This document shows positions 16,633 to 27,122 of a stretch of DNA of 42,243 nt, piece by piece. The stretch comes from Oscillospiraceae bacterium (GTDB lineage: Bacteria > Bacillota > Clostridia > Oscillospirales > Acutalibacteraceae), in contig CADARP010000025.1 of assembly GCA_902790325.1 (NCBI GenBank), forward strand, positions 1 to 42,243, read 5' to 3'. The first letter of the stretch is position 1, and each line of letters opens with the position of its first letter. The notes beneath the pieces are model-generated. The model had not been told where the DNA came from. It worked only from the letters and a program-made list of their open reading frames with translations, and made no database searches. The position numbers and the translations under genes were made by a program.

Positions 16633-18003
16633 TTACTTTCCGACACAGAAACGCGAAAAGACCTCGCGCACGACGGCGTCGGCCGCTTTCTCTCCGGTCA
16701 GTTCGAGCAGCGCGTCGATACACCCGTCGGCGCAGACGTTGACCGCGTCGAGCGTCAGCCCCGTGTCGATCGCGTCGACCGCCTGCTCCAGGCAGTCGGC
16801 CGCGCGCACACAGCAGTCCTTCTGCCGCTCGTTTGCAAGCATCGCGGCGGACGGATCGAACGCGTCGGTGCCGAGCGCCTGCGTCACGGCGGATCGCAGA
16901 TCGTCATACCCCCTGCCGTCCTTCGCGCACAGACGCACCACGGCAGGCACGTACTGCCGGATCGTTTCGGCGGAAACGCTTTCGCCCTTGTCGGCCTTGT
17001 TGAGCACCGCCACGCACAGCCGTCCGCGACAGGATTCGAGCAGTTCGACGTCTTCCGCGGTCAGCGGTGCGGAACCGTCGAACACCGCTAAAACCAGTAC
17101 GGCACGTTCGAGTTTTTTGCGCGCGCGCTCGACGCCGATCTGCTCGACCGGATCGTCCGCGTCGTGCAGCCCCGCCGTGTCCGCCAGATGCAGCACGACC
17201 TCGCCCAGCCGCACGGTCTGCTCCACTACGTCGCGTGTCGTGCCGGGAATGTGCGTTACGATCGACTTCTCCGTGCCGGACAGCAGATTCATCAGCGTCG
17301 ATTTGCCGACGTTCGGCCGTCCGACGATCGCGGTGTCCACGCCCTCGGTCACGGCCTGCCCCGCGTCGAAACGCGACAGAAGCCCGCGCAGCTCGTCCAG
17401 CGCCGCGGCAAACGTCGAGCGCAGATTGTCCGTGTGCACGGCTTCAATGTCCTCGTCCGGATAATCGACCCATGCGGCGATCGCCGCGTTCGCCGCGATC
17501 ACCTTGTCGGCGACGGCGTGTATTTTACGCGAAAGGGCGCCGTCCAGCGCGTTCAGCGCGGCCTTGGCAGCCTGCTCGCCCTGCGCGGAAACCATGTGCA
17601 TGACGGCCTCCGCCTCCGACAGATCGAGCTTGCCGTTTAAAAATGCACGCTTGGTGAATTCGCCCGCCTCGGCGGGACGCGCGCCGGCGGACAGCGCCGC
17701 CTGCAGCACGCGCTGTGTGATGTACAGTCCGCCGTGGCAGGAGATCTCCGCCACGTCCTCGCCCGTATAGCTGTGCGGTGCGCGAAACACCAAACAGACC
17801 GCTTCGTCCAAGGGTTCGCCCGCGTCGACGGCTCTGCCGAAATAGGCGCGGTACCCTTTGGACGCGGTCAAACGCGATCCCCGCACGGGCTCAAAAATCT
17901 TTTCCGCGATCGAGACCGCGTCGCCGCCCGAAATGCGGACGATGCCGATCCCGCCCGCCGCCTGCGGCGTGGCGACCGCGGCAATGGTGTCAGTTAGCTT
18001 CAT
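16633..18003 (-). CDS. mnmE: tRNA uridine-5-carboxymethylaminomethyl modification GTPase MnmE
   Basis: 456 residues. With MnmG it modifies U34 of several tRNAs using a folate-derived one-carbon unit. It has an N-terminal tetrahydrofolate-binding domain (GGIGIVRISG near 18-27), a helical middle, and an inserted GTPase domain with G1 GRPNVGKS (228-235), G3 DTAG (275-278) and the NKAD specificity motif; it ends with the conserved C-terminal CVGK whose cysteine takes part in catalysis. It is not beside mnmG, yidC or jag here. AGGAT precedes the ATG. Confidence 0.97.
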   Translation of the reverse strand: MKLTDTIAAVATPQAAGGIGIVRISGGDAVSIAEKIFEPVRGSRLTASKGYRAYFGRAVDAGEPLDEAVCLVFRAPHSYTGEDVAEISCHGGLYITQRVLQAALSAGARPAEAGEFTKRAFLNGKLDLSEAEAVMHMVSAQGEQAAKAALNALDGALSRKIHAVADKVIAANAAIAAWVDYPDEDIEAVHTDNLRSTFAAALDELRGLLSRFDAGQAVTEGVDTAIVGRPNVGKSTLMNLLSGTEKSIVTHIPGTTRDVVEQTVRLGEVVLHLADTAGLHDADDPVEQIGVERARKKLERAVLVLAVFDGSAPLTAEDVELLESCRGRLCVAVLNKADKGESVSAETIRQYVPAVVRLCAKDGRGYDDLRSAVTQALGTDAFDPSAAMLANERQKDCCVRAADCLEQAVDAIDTGLTLDAVNVCADGCIDALLELTGEKAADAVVREVFSRFCVGK

Positions 18004-18076
18004 AGTTTATATCCTATCCCGTTAGAGCGCGGAACCCTCCGCACCGCAAAACTGTGTAACAGTCAATCTATCCGCA

Positions 18077-21046
18077 TCAATACCACAAAAATCCGAACAG
18101 GAAAATGCGGATGAGCCATTGCCACCAAGTGTATTTAACTGTGACTTTGAAATCGGTTTTCAATCCCTCATATTCGACAGTCACCGTCTTTTCGCCGCGT
18201 GGTTTTGCGGAATAGCCGCTCACTTGGAAAGCGGACGTGTCCGTAACTGTTTTCTTTGACCCGTCGTTATAGGTCACTTCCAATTCCATACCGGACAGAT
18301 CGAGGCTTGTATCGTTGCGGTAGGTGTAGACGGTCTTTGTCGGCATTTTGCTGATTCGGACAGACGCCGGTTTGATCGTTTCAAACTTTGCAGTAAGGCT
18401 TCTGTCGGCTTTTACGACGAAAGCGTACTCCGCGCTGTCCGAAACAAGCGTCCCGTTTTCGTACCAGCCGACAAACGCGCTGCCCTCGTTCGGCGTTGCG
18501 GTCAGCGTCACATAGTCGCCGCTGACGGCGGAAAGGGAATCCGTTGCATATCCGTCGCCCGTCACGACAGTGGAAACAGTAAAGGTTTCTTCTGCCTCTT
18601 TGTCGGTTTCCGTCGGGGTGATCTCCGCGCCGCTGTCTGTGGTCAGCGTGTATTCTTCAAGTGTGAAATCATTTTCCGACACGTCGCCGGTCATGACCTT
18701 GCCGTCGGTGATCGCCACGTCGAAGAAGTTGACACGTCCCGTTTCGCCCGTATCGGAATCAATGGCGGACACGGTATAGTCCATCTTGCCCGTGTCGTTG
18801 CCGATGAGCTTGACTTCGTAATCGCCGTTTTCGGGCAGCCAGAAAATTTTGGAGTCGCCGTCCACGAGCATCACGATCGCGTTGTCCTGCGCAGCGACGG
18901 CAGCGTCGACCGTGTTGTCGACGATCCGGCCAACCAGTTCGCCCGTTTCCTTGTCATAAACTTCCACGTCGACCGGGCAGTTGACGGAGTGCCGGTAACC
19001 GTTCGTACCGTCGGACTCCATCAATGTGTCCACGGTGTTCATAAAGGCGCAGTAGGTTTCCGCCTGATGCGCCGCCGCGAAATCGACACCGTTTTCGATG
19101 AATATATCAAGGAATGAGACGGGAATCGTTTCCGGCTTACCGAACGCTTTCCAAATGTCCATTAATGCGGGATTTAAAAAATAGGTCAGCAAAGCGGTGT
19201 AGAGCAAGGACTGCACTGTAGGTTTGGTCGTTGTCAGAATACTCAGCGCGTTTGCAATGCCCATCAGCGCGGGCGCTTTTTCTTCCGTCTTGTCCTTGTC
19301 GATGTTCGCAAGGATTGCGATCACGACGTCGCGGAAAAACACATACGGCGACATATTGAACGGCAGCGGCAGCGTGTCGAACCAGACCAAGGTGTTTTTT
19401 TCGTCGTACATATCTTCCACGGATTTGACGCGCAGCGTAAACGCCTTGACTGCCGCATAGGTTTCCGCTTCGCCGAACGTATACGATCCGTACTTCTTAT
19501 CCGTGTGCGCTTTGAGGAATGCCTTTACCTTTTTTTCATACGTCAACGCGTGCTTGTCGTTTGTCTTGCTCGGCAACACATACGTCACGCCGTAGCGCCC
19601 GTATCCCCATTGGGCAGGCAAGACCTTTGTCACAAAGTCTTCTGGATTGACGATATTGAAAATGCAGTCGTATTCGGCCGCTCCACAGTTGATCTTATCT
19701 TTCAGTCCGACGTTGGGTGTGGCGAAGGTGTAGGCGTAGATGTTGCCCGTCTGCGCCATGTTGCTGCCGCTCTGCGCTTCGTCGATGAACTGCGCCGCCA
19801 GCAGATTTGCCGCCGCCGCGCCGCGGCTGTGACCGGTGAAGAGGAATTTCACATGGCTCTTGTCGTAGCCGTTTGTAATCGCGTTGTAGTTATTTTTTAT
19901 CTTGTCATACACATATTCCTTCGCATCCAAAAAGCCGACGTGATATGTCGCATCCAAGGCACAACCGGCATCTCTTGCCCCATAACCCAGAGGGTCAAAA
20001 TTCGAGTACCATTGGTCGTGATACGAGCCGATAGTTGCAACGAGTACAAGCAGATCGTCTCCGACAGGTTTCGTCGCGATAAAATAATTGACTTCATCCC
20101 GCGACGCCGACTTATCGATCAGGCTCGACGGAATCGTAAAACCAAGATTCTCCATTTCGCTTTTGATGTTTGCGGCGGGACAATAGCCGAGCGTCGAAAT
20201 ATCGGCGCAGAATATGCCGAGCTGGCGGTTATACTCCGTCGCGGGACGGCTGAACCAATCGTCTCTAAAGGGGACGTCGAGACTGCCGACCTGCTCGCAC
20301 GTCCCGTTCTTTTTGTTGTTTTTCCATAGGATAATGGTCGTAAGGTCTGACTTGTAGTGAATCACGGCACTCGTCAACGTTGTATTTCCACTGTCAATGG
20401 ATATCGTATTCCACTGTGTTTTGGAGCCGGCATAGTACACGTCCGCAAGACTCGCACAGCCGTAGAATGCAGCATAGCCTATACTTGTCACACCGTTTCC
20501 GATTGTTACGCTCGCAAGGCTTGTACAGCCGTAGAATGCATAATCTCCGATGCTCTTCACGCTGTCCGGAATCGTTATGTCTTTTAGACCTGTACAGCCA
20601 CCAAAAGCAGCATAGCCTATACTTGTCACGCCGTTTCCGATTGTTACGCTCGCAAGGTTTGTACAGCCGTAGAATGCATAATCTCCGATACTCGTCACGC
20701 TGTCTGGAATCGTTATGTCTTTTAGACCTGTACAGTCGCCAAAAGCAGCATAGCTTATACTTGTCACGCTGTTCCCGATTGTTACACTCGCAAGGCTATA
20801 GCACTTCTGGAATACAAAATCGCCGATGCTTGTCACGCTGTCCGGAATCGTTATGTCTTTTAGACCTGTACAGCCACCAAAAGCAGCATAACCTATACTT
20901 GTCACGCTGTTCCCGATTGTTACACTCGCAAGGCTTGAACAGCCGTTAAAAGCAGATCTTTCGATGCTTGTCACGCTGTCTGGAATCGTTATGTCTTTTA
21001 GACCTGTACAGTCACCAAAAGCGTTACACTCGCAAGGCTTGTGCAA
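18077..21046 (-). CDS. C-terminal part of a frameshifted LRR + lipase-like surface protein
   Basis: 989 codons without a convincing start: the first possible codon is a TTG with no ribosome site, and no signal peptide follows, so this is the downstream part of the gene starting at 22932. In order: LRR_5 units of 23 residues ([20 protein letters not shown] type); a class-3-lipase-like alpha/beta-hydrolase region with nucleophile motif [14 protein letters not shown] and the later block [12 protein letters not shown]; a long linker; an InlB B-type repeat ([20 protein letters not shown]); an Ig-like domain of Big_3 type ([20 protein letters not shown]); and an aromatic, hydrophobic terminus [16 protein letters not shown]. 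Probably inactive unless the frame is restored. Confidence 0.75.
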   Translation of the reverse strand: MHKPCECNAFGDCTGLKDITIPDSVTSIERSAFNGCSSLASVTIGNSVTSIGYAAFGGCTGLKDITIPDSVTSIGDFVFQKCYSLASVTIGNSVTSISYAAFGDCTGLKDITIPDSVTSIGDYAFYGCTNLASVTIGNGVTSIGYAAFGGCTGLKDITIPDSVKSIGDYAFYGCTSLASVTIGNGVTSIGYAAFYGCASLADVYYAGSKTQWNTISIDSGNTTLTSAVIHYKSDLTTIILWKNNKKNGTCEQVGSLDVPFRDDWFSRPATEYNRQLGIFCADISTLGYCPAANIKSEMENLGFTIPSSLIDKSASRDEVNYFIATKPVGDDLLVLVATIGSYHDQWYSNFDPLGYGARDAGCALDATYHVGFLDAKEYVYDKIKNNYNAITNGYDKSHVKFLFTGHSRGAAAANLLAAQFIDEAQSGSNMAQTGNIYAYTFATPNVGLKDKINCGAAEYDCIFNIVNPEDFVTKVLPAQWGYGRYGVTYVLPSKTNDKHALTYEKKVKAFLKAHTDKKYGSYTFGEAETYAAVKAFTLRVKSVEDMYDEKNTLVWFDTLPLPFNMSPYVFFRDVVIAILANIDKDKTEEKAPALMGIANALSILTTTKPTVQSLLYTALLTYFLNPALMDIWKAFGKPETIPVSFLDIFIENGVDFAAAHQAETYCAFMNTVDTLMESDGTNGYRHSVNCPVDVEVYDKETGELVGRIVDNTVDAAVAAQDNAIVMLVDGDSKIFWLPENGDYEVKLIGNDTGKMDYTVSAIDSDTGETGRVNFFDVAITDGKVMTGDVSENDFTLEEYTLTTDSGAEITPTETDKEAEETFTVSTVVTGDGYATDSLSAVSGDYVTLTATPNEGSAFVGWYENGTLVSDSAEYAFVVKADRSLTAKFETIKPASVRISKMPTKTVYTYRNDTSLDLSGMELEVTYNDGSKKTVTDTSAFQVSGYSAKPRGEKTVTVEYEGLKTDFKVTVKYTWWQWLIRIFLFGFLWY
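20924..21022 (-). repeat. 99-bp exact repeat, copy A (at the frameshift)
   Basis: Identical over 99 bp to 22135-22233, in direct orientation, though the other repeat units are diverged. Its 21022 boundary coincides with the frame break. The 19-bp string at 20919-20937 recurs at 21023-21041, 104 bp away, so an out-of-phase duplication of 104 bp, or equivalently loss of 34 nt from a regular 69-bp array, explains the frameshift. Confidence 0.85.
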
Positions 21047-22932
21047 CCGCGGAAAGTAGCATTACCGACGCTCGTCACGCTGTTCGGAATCGCGATGTTT
21101 GTGAGACTCGTGCAGTCTTCGAACGCCCAGACTCCGATGTTCGTCACGCTGTTCGGAATCGCGATGCTTGTGAGACTCGTGCAGCCTTCGAACGCCCAGA
21201 CTCCAATGTTCGTCACGCTGTTCGGAATCGTCACGCTCGCAAGGCTCGTGCAGCCATAGAATGTAGCATAGCTAATACTTGTCACGCTGTTCGGAATCGT
21301 GATGCTTGTAAGACTCGTACAACCACGGAAAGCAGAATCACCGATGCTCGTTACACTGTCCGGAATCGTTATTTCTTTTAGACTTGTACAGCCGTAGAAT
21401 GCCGCATAGCCTATACTTGTCACGCGGTTCCCGATTGTCACACTCGTAAGGTTTGTACAGCCGCTGAAAGCAGATTCGCCGATACTCGTTACGCCGCCGC
21501 CGATTGAGATGTCTGTCAACATGGTGCAGTTGTCAAATGCATAAGCCGGAACGCTCCCTTGGGTAACCGTCACCGATCGCAGTGAGGAAGGAATATCGTA
21601 ATACTCATAGTGGGTGTCGTCGTAATGCTGCTGTGTTGTTCCCGAAGTTGCTCCCGAAAAACTTATTGGCCAACCACCGAAGATTGCGCCGAATATGGAG
21701 ACCGATCCATTCGAGTTTGCCGATAGACCAACAAACGGCAACGTGATACTCTCCAGTGATGTGCAACCGTAGAAGGCAACACCGCTGATCTCCGTCACGC
21801 TGTTCGGAACCGTGATGCTTGTAAGGTTCGTGCAGCCATCGAATGCAGCTTTTTCGATGCTCGTCACACTGTCCGGAATCGTGAAAGATGTGCGTGGATT
21901 GCCAATAGGATATCGAATCAAAACTGTTTTACCTTTATCATACAAGACCCCAGATGCGTCACTGCTGTAGGCTAAATTATTTGCATTCACGGCGATTCGC
22001 GTCAAACTCGTGCAGCCGTAGAAGGCATTAACGCCGATCTCCGTCACGCTGTCCGGAATCGTCACGCTCGAAAGACTTGCGCAGTCGTAGAAGGCCTCAC
22101 TTCCGATGCTTGTCACGCTGTCCGGGATCGTGATACTCGCAAGGCTTGAACAGCCGTTAAAAGCAGATCTTTCGATGCTTGTCACGCTGTCTGGAATCGT
22201 TATGTCTTTTAGACCTGTACAGTCACCAAAAGCATAGCACGTTCCGAATACAAGATCGCCAATGCTTGTCACGCTGTCCGGGATCGTGATGCTCGTAAGA
22301 CTCGTGCATTTTACGAACGCCCTATCCCTGATGCTTGTCACACTGTTCCCAATCGTCACACTCGTAAGACTTGCGCAACCGTAGAAAGCATCTTGGCCGA
22401 TCTCCGTCACGCTGTCCGGAATTGCGATGCTCTTAAGGCTCGTACAGCCGTAAAACGCGGAATGTCCGATGTATGTTACGCTGTTTCCAATTGTCGCACT
22501 CACGAGGCTTTCGCAATCATAGAATGCCCCATTTCCGATGCCGCCTGTCACACCATTTTCAATCGTGACGGTTCGGATAGAGGAACGATAAGAATACCAC
22601 GGATAAACTTGAACATAAGAAGAATCACCCATTATGCCCGTGCCAGTGATGGACAGTCTGCCCGTGTTCGTGTTCAGTGTCCAGTTGACGTTTTCACCCC
22701 ATTCGCCGGAGTAGCTTTCCGCGCTCGCCCGCAGGGACAGACCGCGCAGCTTGCCGCCCAGCCATGCCGCGGCGGTTTTGACCGCAGCCGCGCCGTCGTT
22801 GACCCATGACGAGACCGCGCCGTCCGGCAGCGTCGGCCAGTCGACCTCAGCCAGCGCGCCCAGCGGCGCAAGACCGCCAACCATGATCACGACCAGCAGC
22901 ATCGACAGCGTGCGTTTCCACATCTTTTTCAT
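20998..22932 (-). CDS. N-terminal part of the frameshifted LRR surface protein
   Basis: 644 codons. The ATG at 22932 is preceded by AAGGAGGAT, and [20 protein letters not shown] begins a typical signal peptide ending near ALAEVDWP; a start 20 codons upstream lies before this site and is less likely. A short region ([20 protein letters not shown]) typical of the N-terminus of gut LRR_5 proteins precedes about fifteen LRR_5 units. The frame then runs into LLVTVQV and stops at 20998 instead of continuing into the lipase-like part. A second odd junction, [10 protein letters not shown] near 22230, is in frame. If the frameshift is real the product is a secreted LRR-only protein. Confidence 0.8.
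   Translation of the reverse strand: MKKMWKRTLSMLLVVIMVGGLAPLGALAEVDWPTLPDGAVSSWVNDGAAAVKTAAAWLGGKLRGLSLRASAESYSGEWGENVNWTLNTNTGRLSITGTGIMGDSSYVQVYPWYSYRSSIRTVTIENGVTGGIGNGAFYDCESLVSATIGNSVTYIGHSAFYGCTSLKSIAIPDSVTEIGQDAFYGCASLTSVTIGNSVTSIRDRAFVKCTSLTSITIPDSVTSIGDLVFGTCYAFGDCTGLKDITIPDSVTSIERSAFNGCSSLASITIPDSVTSIGSEAFYDCASLSSVTIPDSVTEIGVNAFYGCTSLTRIAVNANNLAYSSDASGVLYDKGKTVLIRYPIGNPRTSFTIPDSVTSIEKAAFDGCTNLTSITVPNSVTEISGVAFYGCTSLESITLPFVGLSANSNGSVSIFGAIFGGWPISFSGATSGTTQQHYDDTHYEYYDIPSSLRSVTVTQGSVPAYAFDNCTMLTDISIGGGVTSIGESAFSGCTNLTSVTIGNRVTSIGYAAFYGCTSLKEITIPDSVTSIGDSAFRGCTSLTSITIPNSVTSISYATFYGCTSLASVTIPNSVTNIGVWAFEGCTSLTSIAIPNSVTNIGVWAFEDCTSLTNIAIPNSVTSVGNATFRGCTSLASVTLLVTVQV
22135..22233 (-). 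repeat. 99-bp exact repeat, copy B
   Basis: Exact duplicate of 20924-21022. The 22233 boundary coincides with the irregular but in-frame [10 protein letters not shown] junction, so both copies end precisely at recombination-like joints. Confidence 0.85.
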
Positions 22933-22968
22933 TTGACATCCTCCTTGTTGTTTCCAGGCGATCGGTCG

Positions 22969-23038
22969 TAGGGTGCGATGCCCACATCGCACCGCGGTGA
23001 ACAGTTTTCATGCGGGCCGATGTAGGCATCGGCCGCTA
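22969..23038. repeat. Imperfect inverted repeat in the LRR gene leader
   Basis: A 27-nt arm (22969-22995, beginning TAGGGTGCGATG) and a related inverted 27-nt arm (23012-23038) are separated by a 16-bp spacer. Each arm is itself a short hairpin (GCGATGcccaCATCGC; CCGATGtaggCATCGG). The type resembles interspersed palindromic elements found between genes in many bacteria. It lies in the probable 5' leader of the LRR gene. Confidence 0.6.
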
Positions 23039-23094
23039 CTGCCATGTAACAATTAAAACTTTACAAGCAGATCAAGTCGTATTAGAGTGATTTT

Positions 23095-23243
23095 GGCTTC
23101 TCCCGGGAGAAGCTGGCACGGCGCACGCCGTGACTGATGAGGGAAAGCGCGGTTTGCGCATGCCAACAACGGCTGACATCAATCGGAAAGGTTTTCCCTC
23201 ATCCGACCTCGCTTCGCTCGGCCACCTTCTCCCAAGAGAAGGC
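23095..23243. repeat. MITE/REP-like inverted-repeat element of about 150 bp
   Basis: The left end GCTTCTCCCGGGAGAAGCTG...TGATGAGGGAAA is matched in inverted orientation by the right end, where the complement reads GCCTTCTCTTGGGAGAAGGT...GGATGAGGGAAA, with around three quarters identity over ~50 nt per arm. Each arm ends in a small CTTCTCCC-GGGAGAAG hairpin. There is no transposase gene, and no clear target-site duplication was seen. With the neighbouring inverted repeat it fills most of the 22933-23351 gap; nothing else was recognised there apart from the nrnA terminator. Confidence 0.6.
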
Positions 23244-23295
23244 TATCGTCATAAGCTTTTATGTGTTACAAGGTGCTACTATCACTCAATATGCG

Positions 23296-23340
23296 AAAAG
23301 CAAAAGACTGCCGAAACTGAACCAAACAGTTGCCGGCAGT
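23296..23340 (-). terminator. Terminator of the rimP-nrnA operon
   Basis: On the minus strand ACTGCCGGCAACTG (from 23340) pairs with CAGTTTCGGCAGT (ending 23307) and is followed by CTTTTGCTTTT. It lies 12 bp after the nrnA stop. Confidence 0.85.
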
Positions 23341-23351
23341 TCTTTCTCTTT

Positions 23352-24320
23352 TTACAGTTTTCCCGCCCGGCGCAGGGCGTCTTCCACGACGCGGCGCAGC
23401 GTTTTTTTGCTGTCGCCGAGCGACTGGGCAAGCGTGCAGCCGGCCGCCGCTGGATGTCCCCCGCCGCCGAGCTGTGCGGCGATCTCTGCGGCGTTCATCG
23501 GCGGGTTCGTGCGCACGGAGATTTTGTACGTGCCGTCCTTCTGCTCGCGAATGGACACGCCGACCAGCACGCCCTCGATCTGGCGCGGGATGGCGGCGAT
23601 CTTGTCGAACTCGTCCTCGCCCGCGCCGCTCTCGCGGAACATGTCCTGCGTGACGGTCACCGTCGCATACAGACCGCTGTAATACGTCTCGACGCTGTTC
23701 ATTGCCATGCGCTCGAGCATGGCGAACGAACGGCTCTTGGTCTCGAATACCTCGCGGTTGATGCGCGTCGTATCCGCGCCGAGGTCGATGAGGTCGGCGG
23801 CGATGCGCAGCGTGCCGCTTGTCACGTTGGAGTAGCGGAAACAGCCGGTGTCCGTCGACACGCCGACGTACAGACACTCCGCGATGATCGGCGTGATCGG
23901 CAGCTGCAGAACGCGCAGCAGATGGTAGACGATCTCGCTCGCGGCCGCGGCCGAATCGTCCAGCAGGACGGCGGCGGCATAACCGCTGTTGGTAAAGTGG
24001 TGGTCAATACACAGATCGACGCGTTCGCCGTACTGTGCGCCCACGCTGTCGCCCATCAGCTTGACCGTCGCAATGTCCGCCGCGACAATATAGTCCGGCT
24101 CAAAATCCGGTTCCGGCATTCCTTCCGCGAGAAACGCGAAAACCTTCGGCACGGGGTCCGCGCACAGCACAGCCGCGCGCTTTCCCATTGCCAGCAGCGC
24201 ACGGCACAGCGCGTAGCCGCTGCCGAGCGTATCGCCGTCGGGATGCGCGTGACAAAGAATGAGAATGTTGTTCCGTGCGCGCAGCGCGTCGGCTGCCTCG
24301 GGCAGCGTGATCCTCTTCAT
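23352..24320 (-). CDS. nrnA: DHH-family oligoribonuclease / pAp phosphatase (NrnA-like)
   Basis: 322 residues. It has the DHH phosphoesterase core: HAHPDGD (24-30), ADIA near 81, the DHH motif at 106-108 in CIDHHFTN, and the C-terminal DHHA1 domain with GGGGHPAAAG. NrnA degrades nanoRNAs and dephosphorylates 3'-phosphoadenosine 5'-phosphate. It closes the rimP-nusA-ylxR-ylxQ-infB-rbfA operon, as in many Firmicutes, 26 bp after rbfA. Confidence 0.92.
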   Translation of the reverse strand: MKRITLPEAADALRARNNILILCHAHPDGDTLGSGYALCRALLAMGKRAAVLCADPVPKVFAFLAEGMPEPDFEPDYIVAADIATVKLMGDSVGAQYGERVDLCIDHHFTNSGYAAAVLLDDSAAAASEIVYHLLRVLQLPITPIIAECLYVGVSTDTGCFRYSNVTSGTLRIAADLIDLGADTTRINREVFETKSRSFAMLERMAMNSVETYYSGLYATVTVTQDMFRESGAGEDEFDKIAAIPRQIEGVLVGVSIREQKDGTYKISVRTNPPMNAAEIAAQLGGGGHPAAAGCTLAQSLGDSKKTLRRVVEDALRRAGKL

Positions 24321-24346
24321 TCTGCCGTTCCCCTTTTGATACGTGT

Positions 24347-24703
24347 TTATTCCGCGTCGTCCGTGTGCAGATCGTTCATCAGCCTCACGATGTTCATGCC
24401 GTGAGAGATGGAATCGTCCGCAACGAATTTCAGCTCCGGCGTCTTGCGAAGCCCGAGATTCTGCCCCACCTGGCGGCGGATATAGCCTGTCGCGCCGGTC
24501 AGAGCTTTAACGGCAGTCTTTGCCGTATCGAACCCTTCCATGGCGCTGACGTAAACTTTTGCATAGGAGGCGTCGGAGCTGACCTCCACGCGCGCGACGG
24601 TCAGCAGCTTGTCCTGCACGCGGGGGTCTTTAAGCTCCCGCACGATCGCCATGATCTCGCGCCTGATGTCCTCCGACACCCGATCTACTCTGTGTCCTGC
24701 CAT
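24347..24703 (-). CDS. rbfA: Ribosome-binding factor A
   Basis: 118 residues with the small KH-like fold. The N-terminus HRVDRVSEDIRREIMAIVRELKDPRV, the central VSSDASYAKVYVSAM and the C-terminal LGLRKTPELKFVADDSISHG are the family signatures. It binds the 30S subunit and assists late 16S rRNA maturation. It follows infB after 13 bp. Confidence 0.95.
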   Translation of the reverse strand: MAGHRVDRVSEDIRREIMAIVRELKDPRVQDKLLTVARVEVSSDASYAKVYVSAMEGFDTAKTAVKALTGATGYIRRQVGQNLGLRKTPELKFVADDSISHGMNIVRLMNDLHTDDAE

Positions 24704-24716
24704 AAATTATCCTCAA

Positions 24717-27122
24717 TCAGTCGCGGTACTCTTCGATGATAAACGCCTCGAAGATGTCGCCTTCCTTGATGTCGTTGTACTTATTCAGGCCGATACCGCA
24801 CTCGTATCCTTCCTTGACTTCCTTGACGTCGTCCTTGAAACGGCGCAGGGAAGAGATCTCGTCCTCGGTGATGACGATGCCGTCGCGCACCAGACGAATC
24901 TTGCTGTTTCTCGTGATTTTGCCGCTCTGGACGTAACAGCCGGCGATGTTGCCGACGGAGGAAATGTGCACGACCTGACGGATCTCCGCACGTCCGAGCT
25001 CGACCTCGCGGAACTTCGGCGCGAGCATGCCCTTGATGGCGGCCTGGATCTCCTCGATGCAGTCGTAGATGACGCGGTACATCCGCATCTCCACGCCTTC
25101 CTTCTCGGCGTTGAGCGCAGCCACGGGATCGGGACGCACGTTGAAACCGACAATGATCGCGTTGGACGCGTTGGCCAGCATGACATCGGACTCGTTGACG
25201 GCGCCGACGCCGGTGTGGATGATGCGCACGCGCACTTCGTCGTTGGAGAGCTTTTCAAGGTTCTGCTTGACCGCTTCGGCGGAGCCCTGTACGTCCGCCT
25301 TGACGATGATGTTCAGCTCCTTCAGCTCGCCCGCCTGCAGCGAATCGAACAGCGTGTCGAGCGTGACCTTTTCAAACTGCTTGAACTGCTCTTCCTTGGC
25401 CTGCTGCTTTCTCTGCTCGACCAGCTCGCGCGCCAGACGCTCGTCGGAAACCGCGTCGAATCCGTCGCCCGCCTGCGGCACATCCGCAAGACCGGTGATC
25501 TCCACGGGAACGCTCGGACCGGCTTTTTTGACGCTCCTGCCGCGGTCGTCGGTCATCACACGGACACGTCCGACCGCCGAACCCGCAACGATCACGTCGC
25601 CGCTCTTGAGCGTGCCGTTCTGGACAAGCAGCGTCGCCACGGGACCTCTGCCCTTGTCGAGACGCGCCTCGATCACGACGCCGCGCGCAGCACGGTTGGG
25701 ATTGGCTTTGAGCTCCTGCATCTCCGCGACCAGCAGGATGGATTCGAGGAGCTTGTCGATGTTCATCTTTGTCTTGGCGGAAACGGGGACGCAGATCGTC
25801 TCGCCGCCCCACTCTTCCGGCACCAGCTCATACTCGGTGAGCTGCTGCATGATGCGGTCTACGTTTGCGCCTTCCTTGTCCATCTTGTTGATGGCAACGA
25901 TGATGGCAACGCCTGCCGCCTTGGCGTGGTTGATCGCTTCGATCGTCTGCGGCATGATGCCGTCGTCCGCCGCAACGACCAGCACGGCGATATCCGTCGC
26001 CATCGCGCCGCGGGCGCGCATGGAGGTGAACGCCGCATGACCGGGCGTGTCGAGGAATGTGATATATTGTCCGTCCAGCGAGACGCGGTACGCGCCGATA
26101 TGCTGGGTGATGCCGCCCGCTTCGGTGGCGGTGACGGACGTGTTGCGGATCGCGTCAAGGATAGACGTCTTGCCGTGGTCGACGTGGCCCATGACCACCA
26201 CGACGGGATCGCGCGGCTGGAGAGAGCTCTCATCGTCGGCGCTGTCGTCAATGATGCGTTCTTCGATCGTGACGACGACTTCCTTCTCCACCTTGGCGCC
26301 CATTTCCGTGGCGATCAGCTCGGCGGTATCGAAGTCGATCACTTCATTGACCGTTGCCATCATGCCGAGTTCGGTGAACATCTTCTTGATGACCTCGGCT
26401 GCGGTACGCTTGAGCATCGCGGCAAGCTCGCCGACCGTGAGCTGCTCGGGCACCTTGATGACGAGCTGCGGCTTCTTGGCGCGCTCTGCGGCGATCCGCT
26501 TCAGGCGCTCCTGCTCGGTCTCCTTGCGGGACTGACGCATGCCGCCCTTGCGGTACTGCTGCGACTTCTGCTTGATTTTCTGCTTGCCGACCGAGTGGTC
26601 GTTCTGCATCGTGCGGTTGACCGGCGCGATCGTTTCGTATTTTTCATTATATTTGTCGAGATTGACGTTGCCGGCGCCGCGCGTATCGACGGTGCGGGAC
26701 TCGCCCTTCGTTCTCGCCTGCGGCTGCCGGTTCGCATCCTTCGGCTTTTTCTTCGGAAGCTGCTGCGGCTGCTGCGCCGGCTTCTTCTGCTGCGCTGCCG
26801 CCGGCTGCTGCTTGCCCGCCTGCTGCGGCTTGGCTGCCGGCTGCGCGGCTGCCTCCTGCTCCGGCTTCTCCTCGGCGGCCGCTTCTTTCTTGTCGGCGGC
26901 CGGTTCGGGCTTCTTCTCGTTCTGCAGCGCAAAATACGCGTCGAAGCTCTCCACCTGACGCTGCTGCGTGAACGTCTCGAAGATCACGTCCAGCTCCGGC
27001 TCCTCGAGCGCGGTCATGTGCTTTTTCTGGTCGGTGAAATACTTCGCCAGCAGCTCCAGCACGACGTTGCTCTTGATATTGAAGTCCTTCGCGACCTCAT
27101 GCACTCTGTATTTATTGATCAT
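24717..27122 (-). CDS. infB: Translation initiation factor IF-2
   Basis: 801 residues. The N-terminal IF2_N-type domain ([18 protein letters not shown]) is followed by a low-complexity linker rich in Gln, Ala, Pro and Lys (about 68-200), a second IF2_N motif ([21 protein letters not shown]), then the GTPase with G1 GHVDHGKT (312-319), DTPGHAAF and NKMD, and domains II-IV. It recruits formyl-Met-tRNA to the 30S subunit and promotes subunit joining. The ATG overlaps the stop of the preceding L7Ae-like gene by 4 bases (ATGA), with GGGAGG upstream. Confidence 0.98.
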   Translation of the reverse strand: MINKYRVHEVAKDFNIKSNVVLELLAKYFTDQKKHMTALEEPELDVIFETFTQQRQVESFDAYFALQNEKKPEPAADKKEAAAEEKPEQEAAAQPAAKPQQAGKQQPAAAQQKKPAQQPQQLPKKKPKDANRQPQARTKGESRTVDTRGAGNVNLDKYNEKYETIAPVNRTMQNDHSVGKQKIKQKSQQYRKGGMRQSRKETEQERLKRIAAERAKKPQLVIKVPEQLTVGELAAMLKRTAAEVIKKMFTELGMMATVNEVIDFDTAELIATEMGAKVEKEVVVTIEERIIDDSADDESSLQPRDPVVVVMGHVDHGKTSILDAIRNTSVTATEAGGITQHIGAYRVSLDGQYITFLDTPGHAAFTSMRARGAMATDIAVLVVAADDGIMPQTIEAINHAKAAGVAIIVAINKMDKEGANVDRIMQQLTEYELVPEEWGGETICVPVSAKTKMNIDKLLESILLVAEMQELKANPNRAARGVVIEARLDKGRGPVATLLVQNGTLKSGDVIVAGSAVGRVRVMTDDRGRSVKKAGPSVPVEITGLADVPQAGDGFDAVSDERLARELVEQRKQQAKEEQFKQFEKVTLDTLFDSLQAGELKELNIIVKADVQGSAEAVKQNLEKLSNDEVRVRIIHTGVGAVNESDVMLANASNAIIVGFNVRPDPVAALNAEKEGVEMRMYRVIYDCIEEIQAAIKGMLAPKFREVELGRAEIRQVVHISSVGNIAGCYVQSGKITRNSKIRLVRDGIVITEDEISSLRRFKDDVKEVKEGYECGIGLNKYNDIKEGDIFEAFIIEEYRD

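Larger units (their letters stand above)
20450..22500 (-). repeat. Array of ~69-bp LRR_5 coding repeats
   Basis: DNA units of about 69 bp (23 codons) recur throughout, each encoding variants of DSVTSIGxxAFxGCTSLxxITIP. Neighbouring units are very similar at DNA level, which makes the array prone to slippage and unequal recombination. A non-repeat insert (about 21530-22000) interrupts it and encodes a short globular spacer. Confidence 0.9.

Noticed and set aside
20380-20949. Plus-strand frames rich in [15 protein letters not shown]-type repeats
   Set aside because: They are antisense translations of the LRR DNA repeats, with no ribosome sites.
20450-22500. Regularly spaced repeats that at first look like a CRISPR array
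   Set aside because: The period is 69 bp, the repeats are degenerate, there are no unique spacers, and the translation is a clear LRR_5 array.
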